NCBI GenBank assembly: GCA_963770635.1
Contig: CAVYQI010000005.1
Span: 434,001-498,000, forward strand
DNA: 64,000 bases
Direction of reading: 5' to 3'
DNA from: DASZIT01 sp963770635
GTDB lineage: Bacteria; Actinomycetota; Acidimicrobiia; Acidimicrobiales; RAAP-2
This document shows positions 8,419-17,712 of the stretch, piece by piece. Positions within the stretch are counted from its first letter, which is position 1. Every line of letters starts with the position of its first letter. Under the pieces are notes generated by a model. That model did no database searches, was not told the origin of the DNA, and worked only from the letters and a program-made list of their open reading frames with translations. The translations under genes were made by a program, and so were the position numbers.

Positions 8419-9315
8419 TCAATGGACGATCTTCGACAGGGCCAGCTCGATGATGTCGGTGGCACCCCGGTCCTTCAAGGCCGGGATGAGGGTGTTGATC
8501 TCCGACTTCGGCACCACCGTCTCCACCGCGAACCCACCCTGGCCGAACAGTTCCGACACCGTCGGCGACCGCAGGGACGGGAGCAGGTCGATGACACCGG
8601 TCAGTTGGTCGGCGGCCACGTTGAGCTTCACCAGGACCTTGCCCCTGGCCTCGAGCGCCCCCTGCAGGAGGGTGAAGAGCTGCTCCATGGCATGCCGCTT
8701 GTCCGGGTCCTCGGCCGCGGCCCGGTTGGCGATGAGCTCGGTGTGGGAGACGAACAGGGTCTCGACGATCTTCAGCCCGGCGGCCCGGAGGGCGCGACCG
8801 GTCTCGGTGATCTCGACCACGCAGTCGGCGATGTCGGGGACCTTGGCCTCGGTGGCCCCGTAGGAGAGGCTGACCTCGGCCCGCACCCCGTGCTTCTCCA
8901 GAAACCGCCGGGTCAGCTCCGGGTACTCGGTGGACACTCGCAGCGCGCCCCCCTTGCCGGTCCCCGAGGCGGCCAGATCGGCCACCGACGCCCCCGGGGA
9001 TGCCGAGGGCACCGCCAGCACCACCCGCACGGGCTGCGAGCTGGCCTTCGAATACGGGAGGATCCCGAGGGTGGTGACCTCGCTCCCCCGTTCCTCCACC
9101 CAGTCGCGCCCGGTGATGCCGAGGTCGAACATCCCGTCGGCCACGTAGAGGGGGATCTCCTGGGGACGGAGGATCCGCACTTCGTCGACCCGGGGGTCGT
9201 CGATGGTTGCCCGGTAGTCGACCTCCGAGGAACGGATCACCGCCAGGTCGGCGGACGCGAACAGCTCCAGGGTGGCCTTCTCCAGCGACCCCTTGGGCAG
9301 CACCATCCGCAACAT
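8419..9315 (-). CDS. hisG: ATP phosphoribosyltransferase, long form
   Basis: First and feedback-controlled step of histidine synthesis: ATP + PRPP to phosphoribosyl-ATP. 298 aa, which makes it the long, HisZ-independent form with a C-terminal regulatory domain from residue about 220 (GKVLVKLNVAA to the end). The catalytic part has LPKGSLEKATLELF, YVADGMFDLGITGRDW and ADCVVEITETGRALR. The ATG at 9315 is two nt after the ribH stop; the longer upstream frame lies inside ribH and is discarded. No other his gene is in the window, so hisG is separated from the rest of its pathway and rides at the end of the riboflavin operon. Confidence 0.96.
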   Translation of the reverse strand: MLRMVLPKGSLEKATLELFASADLAVIRSSEVDYRATIDDPRVDEVRILRPQEIPLYVADGMFDLGITGRDWVEERGSEVTTLGILPYSKASSQPVRVVLAVPSASPGASVADLAASGTGKGGALRVSTEYPELTRRFLEKHGVRAEVSLSYGATEAKVPDIADCVVEITETGRALRAAGLKIVETLFVSHTELIANRAAAEDPDKRHAMEQLFTLLQGALEARGKVLVKLNVAADQLTGVIDLLPSLRSPTVSELFGQGGFAVETVVPKSEINTLIPALKDRGATDIIELALSKIVH

Positions 9316-9317
9316 GG

Positions 9318-9890
9318 TCAGTCCCCCACTTCCGGGACGGTATCCCGGCCCAGCACCCCGAGCAGGCGGATCATCTCCAGGGCGGTCACCGCCGCCTCCC
9401 GGCCCTTGTTGGCCTCGTCGTCCTCCGAGCGCACCAGCGCCTGGTCGACGGTATCGGTGGTGAGGACGCCGAACACCACCGGGATGCCGGTGTCCAGCTG
9501 GACCCCCTGGATGCCGGCCGCGCACTGCCCGGCCACGAAGTCGTAGTGGCCGGTGTCGCCCCGGATGACCGCCCCCAGGCAGACCACCGCGTCGACGGCG
9601 CCGGACTCGGCGAACACCTTGGCCACCAGCGGGAGCTCGAACGCACCCGGGGCCCAGGCCACCGTCACCGTGCTCAGGTCGCAGGCGGCGTTCTTCAGGG
9701 CGTCGAGCGCCCCGGTGAGCAACCGGTCGCTGATGCCGCCGTTGAACTCGGCACAGGCGAAGGCGATCCGGGGACCGGCACCGACGCCCAGGCCACCCAC
9801 CGGACCCGCACCGTCGGCCGAGGTGCCCACCAGGCCGGCAAACCGCTCCTTGGTCCCCGGCGCCAGCACCGTCACATCCGACTCAGTCAT
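9318..9890 (-). CDS. ribH: 6,7-dimethyl-8-ribityllumazine synthase
   Basis: Penultimate step of riboflavin synthesis; condenses the ribityl-aminouracil with dihydroxybutanone phosphate and normally assembles into large shells. Motifs are in order: AEFNGGISDRLLTGALDAL, WAPGAFELPLVAK, LGAVIRGDTGHYDFVA and FGVLTTDTVDQAL. About 35 non-conserved residues precede the core. It overlaps the end of ribBA by 8 nt, so the two are coupled. Confidence 0.96.
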   Translation of the reverse strand: MTESDVTVLAPGTKERFAGLVGTSADGAGPVGGLGVGAGPRIAFACAEFNGGISDRLLTGALDALKNAACDLSTVTVAWAPGAFELPLVAKVFAESGAVDAVVCLGAVIRGDTGHYDFVAGQCAAGIQGVQLDTGIPVVFGVLTTDTVDQALVRSEDDEANKGREAAVTALEMIRLLGVLGRDTVPEVGD

Positions 9891-11097
9891 CGAGGCCCTC
9901 CAGCAGGTGGCCCATCCGGTCCCGCTTGGTCCGCAGGTACTCGATGTTCTCGGGATTCGGGGTGGTGGGGATGTGGACCCGCTCGACGATGTCCAGGCCG
10001 AAGCCCTCCAGCCCCCCGCGCTTGGTCGGATTGTTGGTCATCAACCGCATGGTCGTCACTCCGAGGTCCACCAGGATCTGGGCCCCGATGCCGTACTCCC
10101 GGGAGTCCTCGGGCAGCCCGAGCTCGAGGTTGGCATCCACCGTGTCGAAGCCCTCCTCCTGGAGGCTGTAGGCACGCAATTTGTGACCCAGGCCGATGCC
10201 CCGGCCCTCGTGGCCGCGCAGGTAGACGATGACGCCGCTCCCGTTCTCAGCCACCGCCGACATCGCCCCCCGGAGCTGGGGCCCGCAGTCGCACCGCAGC
10301 GACCCGAACACGTCGCCGGTCAGGCACTCGCTGTGCACCCGGACCAGCACGTCCTCCTTGCCGTCCACCTCCCCCTTGACCAGCGCCACGTGGTGCTCAC
10401 CGTCGAGCACCCCCTCGAAGGCGTGGGCGGTGAACTCCCCGAACTCGGTGGGGATGCGGGCGCTGGCGATGCGGCGGACCAGCTTGTCCTTGTGCCGCCG
10501 GTAGCGGATGAGGTCGGCGATGGAGATGAGCTGGAGGCCGTGCTTCTTGGAGAACACCTCGAGCTCGGCCAGGCGGGCCATGCCCGTCTTGTCCTCGCTG
10601 ACCACCTCGCAGAGCACGCCGGCCGGGGACATCCCCGCCGCCCGGGCCAGGTCGACCGCCGCCTCGGTGTGGCCGGCCCGCTTGAGGACGCCACCCGGGC
10701 GGTAGCGGAGCGGGAAGATGTGTCCCGGACGGTTGAGATCGGTCGGTCGGGTGTGGGGGTCGGCCAGGGCCTTGATGGTGGCCGCCCGGTCGGAAGCCGA
10801 GATCCCGGTGGAGGTGCCGTGGCGGTAGTCCACGCTGACCGTGAAGGCAGTGCGCTGGACCTCGGTATTGGTCGAGACCATCAGGGGCAGGTCGAGCTGC
10901 TCGACCCGCTCGGGGGTCAGCGGCACGCAGATGAGCCCCGAGGTGTGGGCCAGGAAGAAGGCGATCTTCTCGGGGGTGACGGCGTCGGCCGCCATGATGA
11001 GGTCGCCCTCGTTCTCGCGGTCCTCGTCGTCGACGACCACCACGATCTCGCCACGCGAGATCGCCGCTATCGCATCATCAACCGTCGAAAAGGCCAT
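9883..11097 (-). CDS. ribBA: Bifunctional DHBP synthase / GTP cyclohydrolase II
   Basis: Two-domain enzyme supplying both riboflavin precursors. Residues 1-200 are 3,4-dihydroxy-2-butanone-4-phosphate synthase (DDEDRENEGDLIMAA, TSTGISASDRAATI, RPGHIFPL, RAGHTEAAVDLARAAG). Residues 205-404 are GTP cyclohydrolase II with the zinc cysteines in SECLTGDVFGSLRCDCGP, the catalytic segment RGHEGRGIGLGHKLRAY and NNPTKRGGL. Both halves look intact, unlike some actinobacterial paralogues. It begins 17 nt after ribD, so no riboflavin synthase alpha gene fits between them. Confidence 0.97.
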   Translation of the reverse strand: MAFSTVDDAIAAISRGEIVVVVDDEDRENEGDLIMAADAVTPEKIAFFLAHTSGLICVPLTPERVEQLDLPLMVSTNTEVQRTAFTVSVDYRHGTSTGISASDRAATIKALADPHTRPTDLNRPGHIFPLRYRPGGVLKRAGHTEAAVDLARAAGMSPAGVLCEVVSEDKTGMARLAELEVFSKKHGLQLISIADLIRYRRHKDKLVRRIASARIPTEFGEFTAHAFEGVLDGEHHVALVKGEVDGKEDVLVRVHSECLTGDVFGSLRCDCGPQLRGAMSAVAENGSGVIVYLRGHEGRGIGLGHKLRAYSLQEEGFDTVDANLELGLPEDSREYGIGAQILVDLGVTTMRLMTNNPTKRGGLEGFGLDIVERVHIPTTPNPENIEYLRTKRDRMGHLLEGLDD

Positions 11098-11114
11098 CGA
11101 CCTTCGGACTCCCT

Positions 11115-12119
11115 CTACGCCCTGGGGGGAGAGAGTTCCACCCTCAGGTCACCCCCCAGGTTAGTGGTGGACCGTATGGTCCCCCGCCATAGCCCGTCGA
11201 GGGTGGGGGTGCCGGGACCGGCGAACAGCGGGCGGGCGTCATCCCCGCCGAACAGGGCCGGGGCCAGGTAGAGCACGTAGCGGTCCACCAGCCCGGAGGC
11301 GTGGAAGGCATGGGCGACGCCGGCACCGCCTTCGACCAGCAGCTGCAGGACGCCGCGGTCGCCCAGATCGGTGAGCACCATGCCGAGGTCGCCGTCCATC
11401 TCCAACGCCGGGTGGACGGCGGCGGCGGCGGGCGCCTGGCCGAGCACCACCCGGAGCGGCTGCTCGGACGGGGCGCGGTGGTCGGGGTCGTCGTCGGGAA
11501 GCCGCACGGTCAGGCTCGGGTCGTCAGCCCGGACGGTACCCGCCCCCACCAGCACCGCGTCCGACTTGGCCCGCAACCGATGGGCGTCGGCCCGGGCCGC
11601 CTCCCCGGTGATCCACCGGCTGGTCCCGTCCGGCGCCGCAATCCGCCCATCCAGCGTCGAAGCCAACTTGAGCACCACCCAGGGCCGCCCGGTCCGTCGA
11701 TGGTGGAGGTAGGGGGCGAGCTGGTCGGCCACCCGGTCGGCGGCCACCCCCACGTCCACCTCCACCCCGGCCTGGCGTAGGAAGGCGATCCCCCGGCCCG
11801 ACACCTGGGGGTCGGGGTCCTCGATGCCCACCACCACCCGCCGGATCCCGGCGGCCACCACCGCCTCGGTGCAGGGCGGGGTGCGGCCGTGGTGGGCGCA
11901 TGGCTCCAGGGTCACGTAGAGGGTGGCGCCCTCGGCCCGCCGCCCGGCGTCGGCGAGGGCGGTGACCTCGGCGTGCGGTCCCCCGACCGGGGCGGTGGCC
12001 CCGACGAAGACCCCACCGGCTCCCGCACTCCCGGCGGCCGGCACCACCACTGCCCCGACCCACGGGTTGGGGGAGGTACGCCCCCGGACCCGCTCGGCCG
12101 CGGCCATCGCCTCGAGCAT
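11115..12119 (-). CDS. ribD: Bifunctional pyrimidine deaminase/reductase of riboflavin synthesis
   Basis: Deaminates and then reduces the product of GTP cyclohydrolase II. The deaminase domain (residues 1-145) has SPNPWVGAVVV, the zinc and proton-shuttle motif PHAEV, and EPCAHHGRTPPC. The reductase domain follows from RPWVVLKLASTLDGRIAA with SRWITGEAARADAHRLRA and ends with VEGGAGVAHAF and the dimer strand. ATG at 12119 places the start just before the conserved LEAMAAAERVRG helix, but it has no Shine-Dalgarno. A CTG at 12200, overlapping the rpe stop (CTGA), would add 27 residues including a perfect duplicated hexapeptide (DHTDQQ twice). Start uncertain; function sure. Confidence 0.93.
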   Translation of the reverse strand: MLEAMAAAERVRGRTSPNPWVGAVVVPAAGSAGAGGVFVGATAPVGGPHAEVTALADAGRRAEGATLYVTLEPCAHHGRTPPCTEAVVAAGIRRVVVGIEDPDPQVSGRGIAFLRQAGVEVDVGVAADRVADQLAPYLHHRRTGRPWVVLKLASTLDGRIAAPDGTSRWITGEAARADAHRLRAKSDAVLVGAGTVRADDPSLTVRLPDDDPDHRAPSEQPLRVVLGQAPAAAAVHPALEMDGDLGMVLTDLGDRGVLQLLVEGGAGVAHAFHASGLVDRYVLYLAPALFGGDDARPLFAGPGTPTLDGLWRGTIRSTTNLGGDLRVELSPPRA

Positions 12120-12122
12120 CCA

Positions 12123-12158
12123 CTGCTGGTCGGTGTGGTCCTGCTGGTCGGTGTGGTC
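12123..12158 (-). repeat. 18-bp perfect tandem duplication ahead of ribD
   Basis: Two exact copies of an 18-mer (12123-12140 and 12141-12158). In the ribD frame each copy encodes DHTDQQ. The segment is either the start of a longer RibD or the untranslated gap between rpe and ribD. Confidence 0.85.
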
Positions 12159-12196
12159 GGCCGGGTCGGTGGGGTCGCTACCGCCGGCGTCGGGGG

Positions 12197-12874
<678 letters not shown>

Positions 12875-12977
12875 CGTGGGCGGCGACGGAAGCGGGGCGG
12901 AGCGGGGCGGCATCGGGATCGAGCCTACCAACCAAGATCTCCCGGACCCCGGGAGCCCGCACCGACGAGCGCCCGGC

Positions 12978-13880
12978 TCAACCCCCGAGCCGCTCCCCGG
13001 GTTGGGGGCGCACCCCTCGCCGCCAATCCGCCGCCGGCATCGGTTGTCTTCCCTCCGGCTGCACCGTGACGAGCCGGAGGCGGGATCCCTCCCCGGCGAT
13101 GACCACCTCCCCGTCCAGGGCACCCGGGCTGGCGCCCTCGGCGGCCGCGGCCGACTCACCGTCATCGGCCGGCACCGGCTCGGCCCGCAGCACCCGCAGC
13201 CGCCTTCCCCGGAAGCTGGTCCAGGCCCGGCCGAGATGGACCACCCGCCGCAGCTGGGCGGCGTCCTCCTCCCAGTGGAGCTGGAGCTCGTCGGGCCGGA
13301 TCTTCTCCGCGTAGGTCGGCTCGCCGACCTGGGGGTGAGGGGTGGGCAGCCCGGACACGCCGTCGGCCAGGTGTGCCGCCAGCAGCCCGGAGCCGATGGC
13401 CACCAGCCGCCGGCGCAGCTCCTCGACCGACTCGGCCTCGTCGATCGGGGTGTCCTCCTCGGCATAGATGGGCCCGGTGTCGAGTCCCGCCTCCAGCGCC
13501 ATCAGGCACACCCCGGTGGTGGCGTCGCCGGCCAGGATGGCCCGTTCCACCGGGGCCGCCCCCCGCCAGCGCGGCAGCTGCGAGAAGTGCAGGTTCACCA
13601 TCGGCAGCCGCTCGAGAGCATCGGCCGGGATGATCCGGCCGTAGGCCACCACCACCCCCAGCTCGGCCCCGCACCCGAGGGCGTCCTCCAGCTGGTCGGT
13701 GACGGGGAGGCCGAGCTCGGTGGCCGCCGCCTTCACCGGGCTCGGGACCAGGGTGCTGCCCCGCCCGCGGCGCTTGTCGGGCCGGCTGACCACCAGCGCG
13801 ATGTCGTGCCCGGCGGCCACCAGCGTCCGCAGCGGTTCGACCGCCGCCTCCGGGGTTCCCAGGTACACCATGCGCGCCAT
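12978..13880 (-). CDS. fmt: Methionyl-tRNA formyltransferase
   Basis: Formylates initiator Met-tRNA with 10-formyl-THF. 300 aa, beginning MARMVYLGTPEAAVEPL. The formyltransferase core has MVNLHFSQLPRWRGAAP (catalytic Asn-His) and LEAGLDTGPI (catalytic Asp); the C-terminal OB-like domain has TSFRGRRLRVLRAEPV. It lies 43 nt downstream of def, the usual deformylase/formyltransferase pair. Confidence 0.97.
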   Translation of the reverse strand: MARMVYLGTPEAAVEPLRTLVAAGHDIALVVSRPDKRRGRGSTLVPSPVKAAATELGLPVTDQLEDALGCGAELGVVVAYGRIIPADALERLPMVNLHFSQLPRWRGAAPVERAILAGDATTGVCLMALEAGLDTGPIYAEEDTPIDEAESVEELRRRLVAIGSGLLAAHLADGVSGLPTPHPQVGEPTYAEKIRPDELQLHWEEDAAQLRRVVHLGRAWTSFRGRRLRVLRAEPVPADDGESAAAAEGASPGALDGEVVIAGEGSRLRLVTVQPEGRQPMPAADWRRGVRPQPGERLGG

Positions 13881-13923
13881 CGCAGGGACGCTACCGGTGG
13901 TCGTGCTCTGCCGGGTGGGGAAG

Positions 13924-14475
13924 TCAGATCTCCCGTTCGTCGCCCGACGACGCCGAGACCAGCGTGGCCTCCAGCGCGGTGGTGTCGAGGCCCAGCGACC
14001 GGTCCCGCAGCACCTTCAACGCCTGCCTGCGCATGTCGTCCTCGAGCCGCTCCACCATCAATTTTCCGTCGAGGTGGTCGACCTCGTGCTGGAAGACCCG
14101 GCCGAGGAACTCGTCGGCCTCGATCGACACCTCTTCGCCCTCGAGGTTGTAGCCACGGAGGTGGACGTTCATCGGCCGGACGATGCCCAGCCGGAGGTCG
14201 GGGATGGAGAGGCAGCCTTCCTCGTAGTACCACTCACCCGACGTCTCCACGATGGTCGGGTTGATCACCGCCACCGGCCCGTCGCCCACGTCGTAGACGA
14301 ACACCCGCTTCTGCACGCCGACCTGGGGCGCGGCCAGGCCGGCGCCGACGGCGTCGTACATGGTTTCGACCATGTCATCCACCAGGTGGGCCAGGGTTCC
14401 GTCGATCTGGTCGACCGGGCGGGCCACCTGCTTGAGCACCGGGTCGCCGTACTTGCGGACCGAATAGGAGGACAT
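13924..14475 (-). CDS. def: Peptide deformylase
   Basis: Fe/Zn metallo-hydrolase that removes the N-formyl group from nascent proteins. All three motifs are present: GAGLAAPQVG, EEGCLSIP (metal Cys) and QHEVDHLDG (two metal His plus catalytic Glu). 183 aa. ATG at 14475 was preferred over ATG at 14484 because a -10 box (TAGAAT, 14483-14488) overlaps the latter and would make the transcript start at or near 14475. It has its own promoter after priA and leads def-fmt-rpe-ribD-ribBA-ribH-hisG. Confidence 0.97.
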   Translation of the reverse strand: MSSYSVRKYGDPVLKQVARPVDQIDGTLAHLVDDMVETMYDAVGAGLAAPQVGVQKRVFVYDVGDGPVAVINPTIVETSGEWYYEEGCLSIPDLRLGIVRPMNVHLRGYNLEGEEVSIEADEFLGRVFQHEVDHLDGKLMVERLEDDMRRQALKVLRDRSLGLDTTALEATLVSASSGDEREI

Positions 14476-14482
14476 GCCCGCC

Positions 14483-14488
14483 ATTCTA
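14483..14488 (-). promoter_or_regulatory. -10 box of a leaderless promoter (def)
   Basis: TAGAAT on the minus strand, 7 nt before the ATG at 14475. It is close to the TATAAT consensus and sits in the gap between priA and def. Confidence 0.6.
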
Positions 14489-14548
14489 CGGGTTCGGTAA
14501 CGGTGCCGGCACCGGGCGACGGGCACTTGATCCCGCCAACCGGGCCGC

Positions 14549-16366
14549 TCAGACGTCGGTCGGGTCCACCTCCACCCGCAGTCGACCCGGGGGGCGGGGG
14601 GTGGCGGCCAGGGCGTCGCACAGCATCTGGTGGTCGGCAGCCCGCACCAGCCACCGGTCGGGGTCGGAGGCCGACACCGTGAGCCCGGCGTGGGTCCGGA
14701 GCGCGGCGGCGTAGTCGTCCGACCCCGGTCCCCGAAGCACCGCCAGGACGCCGAACGGCGGCAGGGCGAGCTCTTCCCGGAGCTTCCGCTCGGGCCCGGC
14801 CAGCCGCGCCGGGTCGGCGTGGACAGCGGCTCGAAGCGCCTCGTGGTCGGGGATCCGGGTCTGGGCCAGGACCCGACCCCCGGACTGGCGCCCCCCGACC
14901 AGACGGGACGCCCGGGCCAGGAGGGCGAGCGACTCCTCGCCGGCCCCGAAGCGGGGGGCCAACAGGTGCTGGTCGAAGTCGAGGAACAGCACCGCGTCGG
15001 CCCGGGCCACCCGATGGAGGGCGGCTTCGGTCCCCACCACCAGCCGGGACCCGGCGTCGACCGGCTCCTCCGATTCCCCGGTCAGCTCGGTCGCCTCGAA
15101 CCCGGCCAGCGCCGAGAGCTCTTCGGTCGCCCGGGTCACCCCGACCCGCAGCACCTTCAGCCGGGTGGAGTCGCACTCTGCGCACACCGGCGGTCGGGCG
15201 AGGTCGCAGACCCGGCACCGGAGCTCGCCACCGGGCTCCTTCTGGGCGACCGGGCCACCGCAGCGGGTGCAGCGGGCGAGGGCGCCGCACTGGGCGCAGG
15301 CCAACAGCCGGGCCCGCCCCTTCCGGTTGAGGACGGCCACCACCCGGCCCGACGGGGTGTCCAGCACCGACCGCAGCAGCTGGACCAGGCGCTCGGAGAA
15401 CAGCCCGGTGCGGGGGTCGTCGCCGGTCCGATCGATGACTTCGACCACCGGCCAGCCGCGACGTTCGACGGCGCGATCGGTGGTGACCAGGCGGCCCGGC
15501 TCGAGGAGGACCACCGGGGGGCAGGGCGTCACCAGCACTACCGGCGCCTGGTCCCGGCGCCCGCGTTCGACCACCACGTCCACCGCCGACCAGGTGGGCG
15601 AGCGCTCCTCCCGGTAGGCCTCGTCGTGGGCGTCGAGCACCACCACCGCCTTCACCCGCGACAGCGGGGCCCAGGCCGCCGACCGGGTGCCGATCGCCAC
15701 CCTCTCGCCCGACGACGCCGCCTCCCATTCGTCGGGGAGCAGGGCCACCGGCGCCCCGGCCCGGCGGAGCCGGTCAGCCAGGAGCGTCGCCCGGGTGTGG
15801 GACGGCGCCAACAGCAACACCCCGGCCGGTCCCAGCCGATGGACGAGCTCGAGGGCGATCAACGACGCGTCGAGGGCGGGGGCCAGCCGCACCACCGCCG
15901 GCCGGTCGGAGTTGTCCAGCGCCTCGGTGACGATCCCCACCGACGCCCCGCCGGGGGAAGGCACCGGGCTCGGACCCGGGGATCCGGAACCCGGGTCGGC
16001 CGGGACGGACCGGGTGGGGCTGCTTCTCCTCACCACCCGTGGCGGCGAGGCGGTACCGAGGAACGACGACAGCGGGCCGGCCCACCGCCAGGACGCCCAC
16101 TCCGCCAGCGCCACCACCCGGTCCGGTGGCCCTTCCCCGCTGGAGAGGGAGATCGGCTTGGGGTCGACCCCGGCCGGTGGCACCACGTCGTCCTCGACCA
16201 CCCAGGCACCCACCCGGCGCCCGTTGAGGTCGATACGGACCCGGCTGCCCACCCGGATGGTCGGCGACAGGGACTCAGGCACCATGTAGTCGAACCGCCG
16301 GTGGATGGCGGGAACGTCAGGGGCGACCCGGACCACCCGGGCGAGCGGATCCCCGGGGGCGGTCAC
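14549..16366 (-). CDS. priA: PriA-like primosomal protein without ATPase motifs
   Basis: 605 aa homologue of the replication-restart helicase. The N-terminal 3'BD is present (RVAPDVPAIHRRFDYMVP, VRIDLNGRRVGAWVV), as is the zinc region with paired cysteines (CAQCGALARCTRCGG; LRCRVCDLARPPVCAEC). At the Walker A site the GxxGxGKT sequence is missing (LAPALDASLIALELV instead), and the DEEH box is reduced to LDAHDEAY. This matches the actinobacterial form usually named probable primosomal protein N', which is thought to be ATPase-dead and is conserved next to metK. A scaffold role in restart is inferred. The GTG start lies 32 nt after metK. Confidence 0.92.
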   Translation of the reverse strand: MTAPGDPLARVVRVAPDVPAIHRRFDYMVPESLSPTIRVGSRVRIDLNGRRVGAWVVEDDVVPPAGVDPKPISLSSGEGPPDRVVALAEWASWRWAGPLSSFLGTASPPRVVRRSSPTRSVPADPGSGSPGPSPVPSPGGASVGIVTEALDNSDRPAVVRLAPALDASLIALELVHRLGPAGVLLLAPSHTRATLLADRLRRAGAPVALLPDEWEAASSGERVAIGTRSAAWAPLSRVKAVVVLDAHDEAYREERSPTWSAVDVVVERGRRDQAPVVLVTPCPPVVLLEPGRLVTTDRAVERRGWPVVEVIDRTGDDPRTGLFSERLVQLLRSVLDTPSGRVVAVLNRKGRARLLACAQCGALARCTRCGGPVAQKEPGGELRCRVCDLARPPVCAECDSTRLKVLRVGVTRATEELSALAGFEATELTGESEEPVDAGSRLVVGTEAALHRVARADAVLFLDFDQHLLAPRFGAGEESLALLARASRLVGGRQSGGRVLAQTRIPDHEALRAAVHADPARLAGPERKLREELALPPFGVLAVLRGPGSDDYAAALRTHAGLTVSASDPDRWLVRAADHQMLCDALAATPRPPGRLRVEVDPTDV

Positions 16367-16398
16367 TGCCCCAACCCCCCCGGAGGTCGCCTCGGGGC

Positions 16399-17595
16399 TC
16401 AGAGGCCGAGGGCCTGCTTCAGGTCGTCGACCCGCAGGGTCTCTTCCCAGGTGAAGTCCTTCTCACTGCGGCCGAAGTGGCCGTAGGCGGCGGTCTTCCG
16501 GTAGATCGGCCGCTTCAAGTCGAGGTCACGGACGATGGCGGCCGGACGGAGGTCGAAGATCTCGTCGACCGCCTTGCCGATCTGGATCGGATCGACCTTT
16601 TCGGTGCCGAACGTCTCGACCAGCAGGGACACCGGCCGAGCCACGCCGATGGCGTAGGCCACCTGCACCTCGCACCGGCTGGCGGCGCCGGCCGCGACCA
16701 CGTGCTTGGCCACCCAGCGGGCGGCATAGGCCGCCGACCGGTCCACCTTGGACGGGTCCTTGCCCGAGAAGGCCCCGCCGCCGTGGCGGGCCATGCCCCC
16801 GTAGGTGTCGACGATGATCTTGCGACCGGTCAGCCCGGTGTCGGCGTGAGGTCCGCCGAGCTCGAACACCCCGGTCGGGTTGGCCAGGATCCGCACGTTG
16901 TCGGTGTCCAACTCGGTGGGCAGCAACGGGTTGATCACGTTGTCGCGGAGGTCGGGCAGCAGCAGGGTGTCGAGGTCGACACCGGGATCGTGCTGGGTCG
17001 AGATCAGCACCGTCTCCAGGGCCACCGGACGACCATTGTCATAGGTGACGCTCACCTGGGTCTTGCCGTCGGGGCGCAGGTAGGGCAGCACGCCCACCCT
17101 CCGCACCTGGGCCAGCCGCTGGGCCATCCGATGGGCCAACCAGATGGGCAGGGGCATCAGATCGGGGGTCTCGTCGCAGGCGTACCCGAACATCATCCCC
17201 TGGTCGCCGGCCCCCTGGGCGTTGAGCTGGTCCTCGCCCCCGGTCCCGGCCCGGACCTCGAAGGCGTTGTCGACACCCTGGCCGATGTCGGGCGACTGCT
17301 CGTCGAGGGCCACCATGACCCCGCAGGTCTTCCCGTTGATGCCGTAGGCATCGTCGTTGTACCCGATGTCGAGCACCACCTGGCGCACCAAGGTGGGAAT
17401 GTCCACGTAGGTGGTGGTGGTGATCTCGCCCGCCACCAGCACCAGGCCGGTGGTCAACAGGGTCTCGCACGCCACCCGGCTGTTCGGATCATCAGCCAAC
17501 AGGGCATCGAGCACGGAATCCGAGATTTGATCGGCCATCTTGTCGGGATGGCCCTCGGTGACGGACTCAGAGGTGAAGGTATGTCGGGTGTTCAC
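16399..17595 (-). CDS. metK: S-adenosylmethionine synthetase
   Basis: Makes SAM from methionine and ATP; 398 aa, full length. The N-terminus carries SVTEGHPDKMADQISDSVLDALL. Signature motifs are GAGDQGMMFGYACDET and GGGAFSGKDPSKVDRSAAY. The start is GTG at 17595. It is separated from coaBC by 117 nt holding a hairpin and a TATTCT box, so it can be transcribed on its own. I saw no recognisable SAM riboswitch in that gap. Confidence 0.98.
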   Translation of the reverse strand: MNTRHTFTSESVTEGHPDKMADQISDSVLDALLADDPNSRVACETLLTTGLVLVAGEITTTTYVDIPTLVRQVVLDIGYNDDAYGINGKTCGVMVALDEQSPDIGQGVDNAFEVRAGTGGEDQLNAQGAGDQGMMFGYACDETPDLMPLPIWLAHRMAQRLAQVRRVGVLPYLRPDGKTQVSVTYDNGRPVALETVLISTQHDPGVDLDTLLLPDLRDNVINPLLPTELDTDNVRILANPTGVFELGGPHADTGLTGRKIIVDTYGGMARHGGGAFSGKDPSKVDRSAAYAARWVAKHVVAAGAASRCEVQVAYAIGVARPVSLLVETFGTEKVDPIQIGKAVDEIFDLRPAAIVRDLDLKRPIYRKTAAYGHFGRSEKDFTWEETLRVDDLKQALGL

Positions 17596-17658
17596 TGGTG
17601 GTTCCGTTCTGCTCGGCGGATGGGGAATGCCAGGAGTAGAGCCTCTGGGGTTCGGACG

Positions 17659-17664
17659 AGAATA
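17659..17664 (-). promoter_or_regulatory. Putative -10 box upstream of metK
   Basis: TATTCT on the minus strand, 63 nt before the metK GTG, which would give a leader of about 56 nt. No good -35 is seen. Proposed from resemblance and position alone. Confidence 0.35.
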
Positions 17665-17690
17665 GGTGATATCGGACTCGGCGGCGAAGT

Positions 17691-17709
17691 CCAGCCGTCG
17701 TCGGGCTGG
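17691..17709 (-). terminator. Hairpin just after coaBC
   Basis: CCAGCC, 7-nt loop, GGCTGG, lying 4 nt past the coaBC stop. A six-pair GC-rich stem without a T tract, as is common at the ends of high-GC actinobacterial transcripts. Could end the mihF-gmk-rpoZ-coaBC transcript before metK. Confidence 0.35.
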
Positions 17710-17712
17710 CGC

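Noticed and set aside
17596..17712. SAM riboswitch before metK
   Set aside because: Only a GC hairpin and a TATTCT box were seen; no SAM-type core could be drawn.
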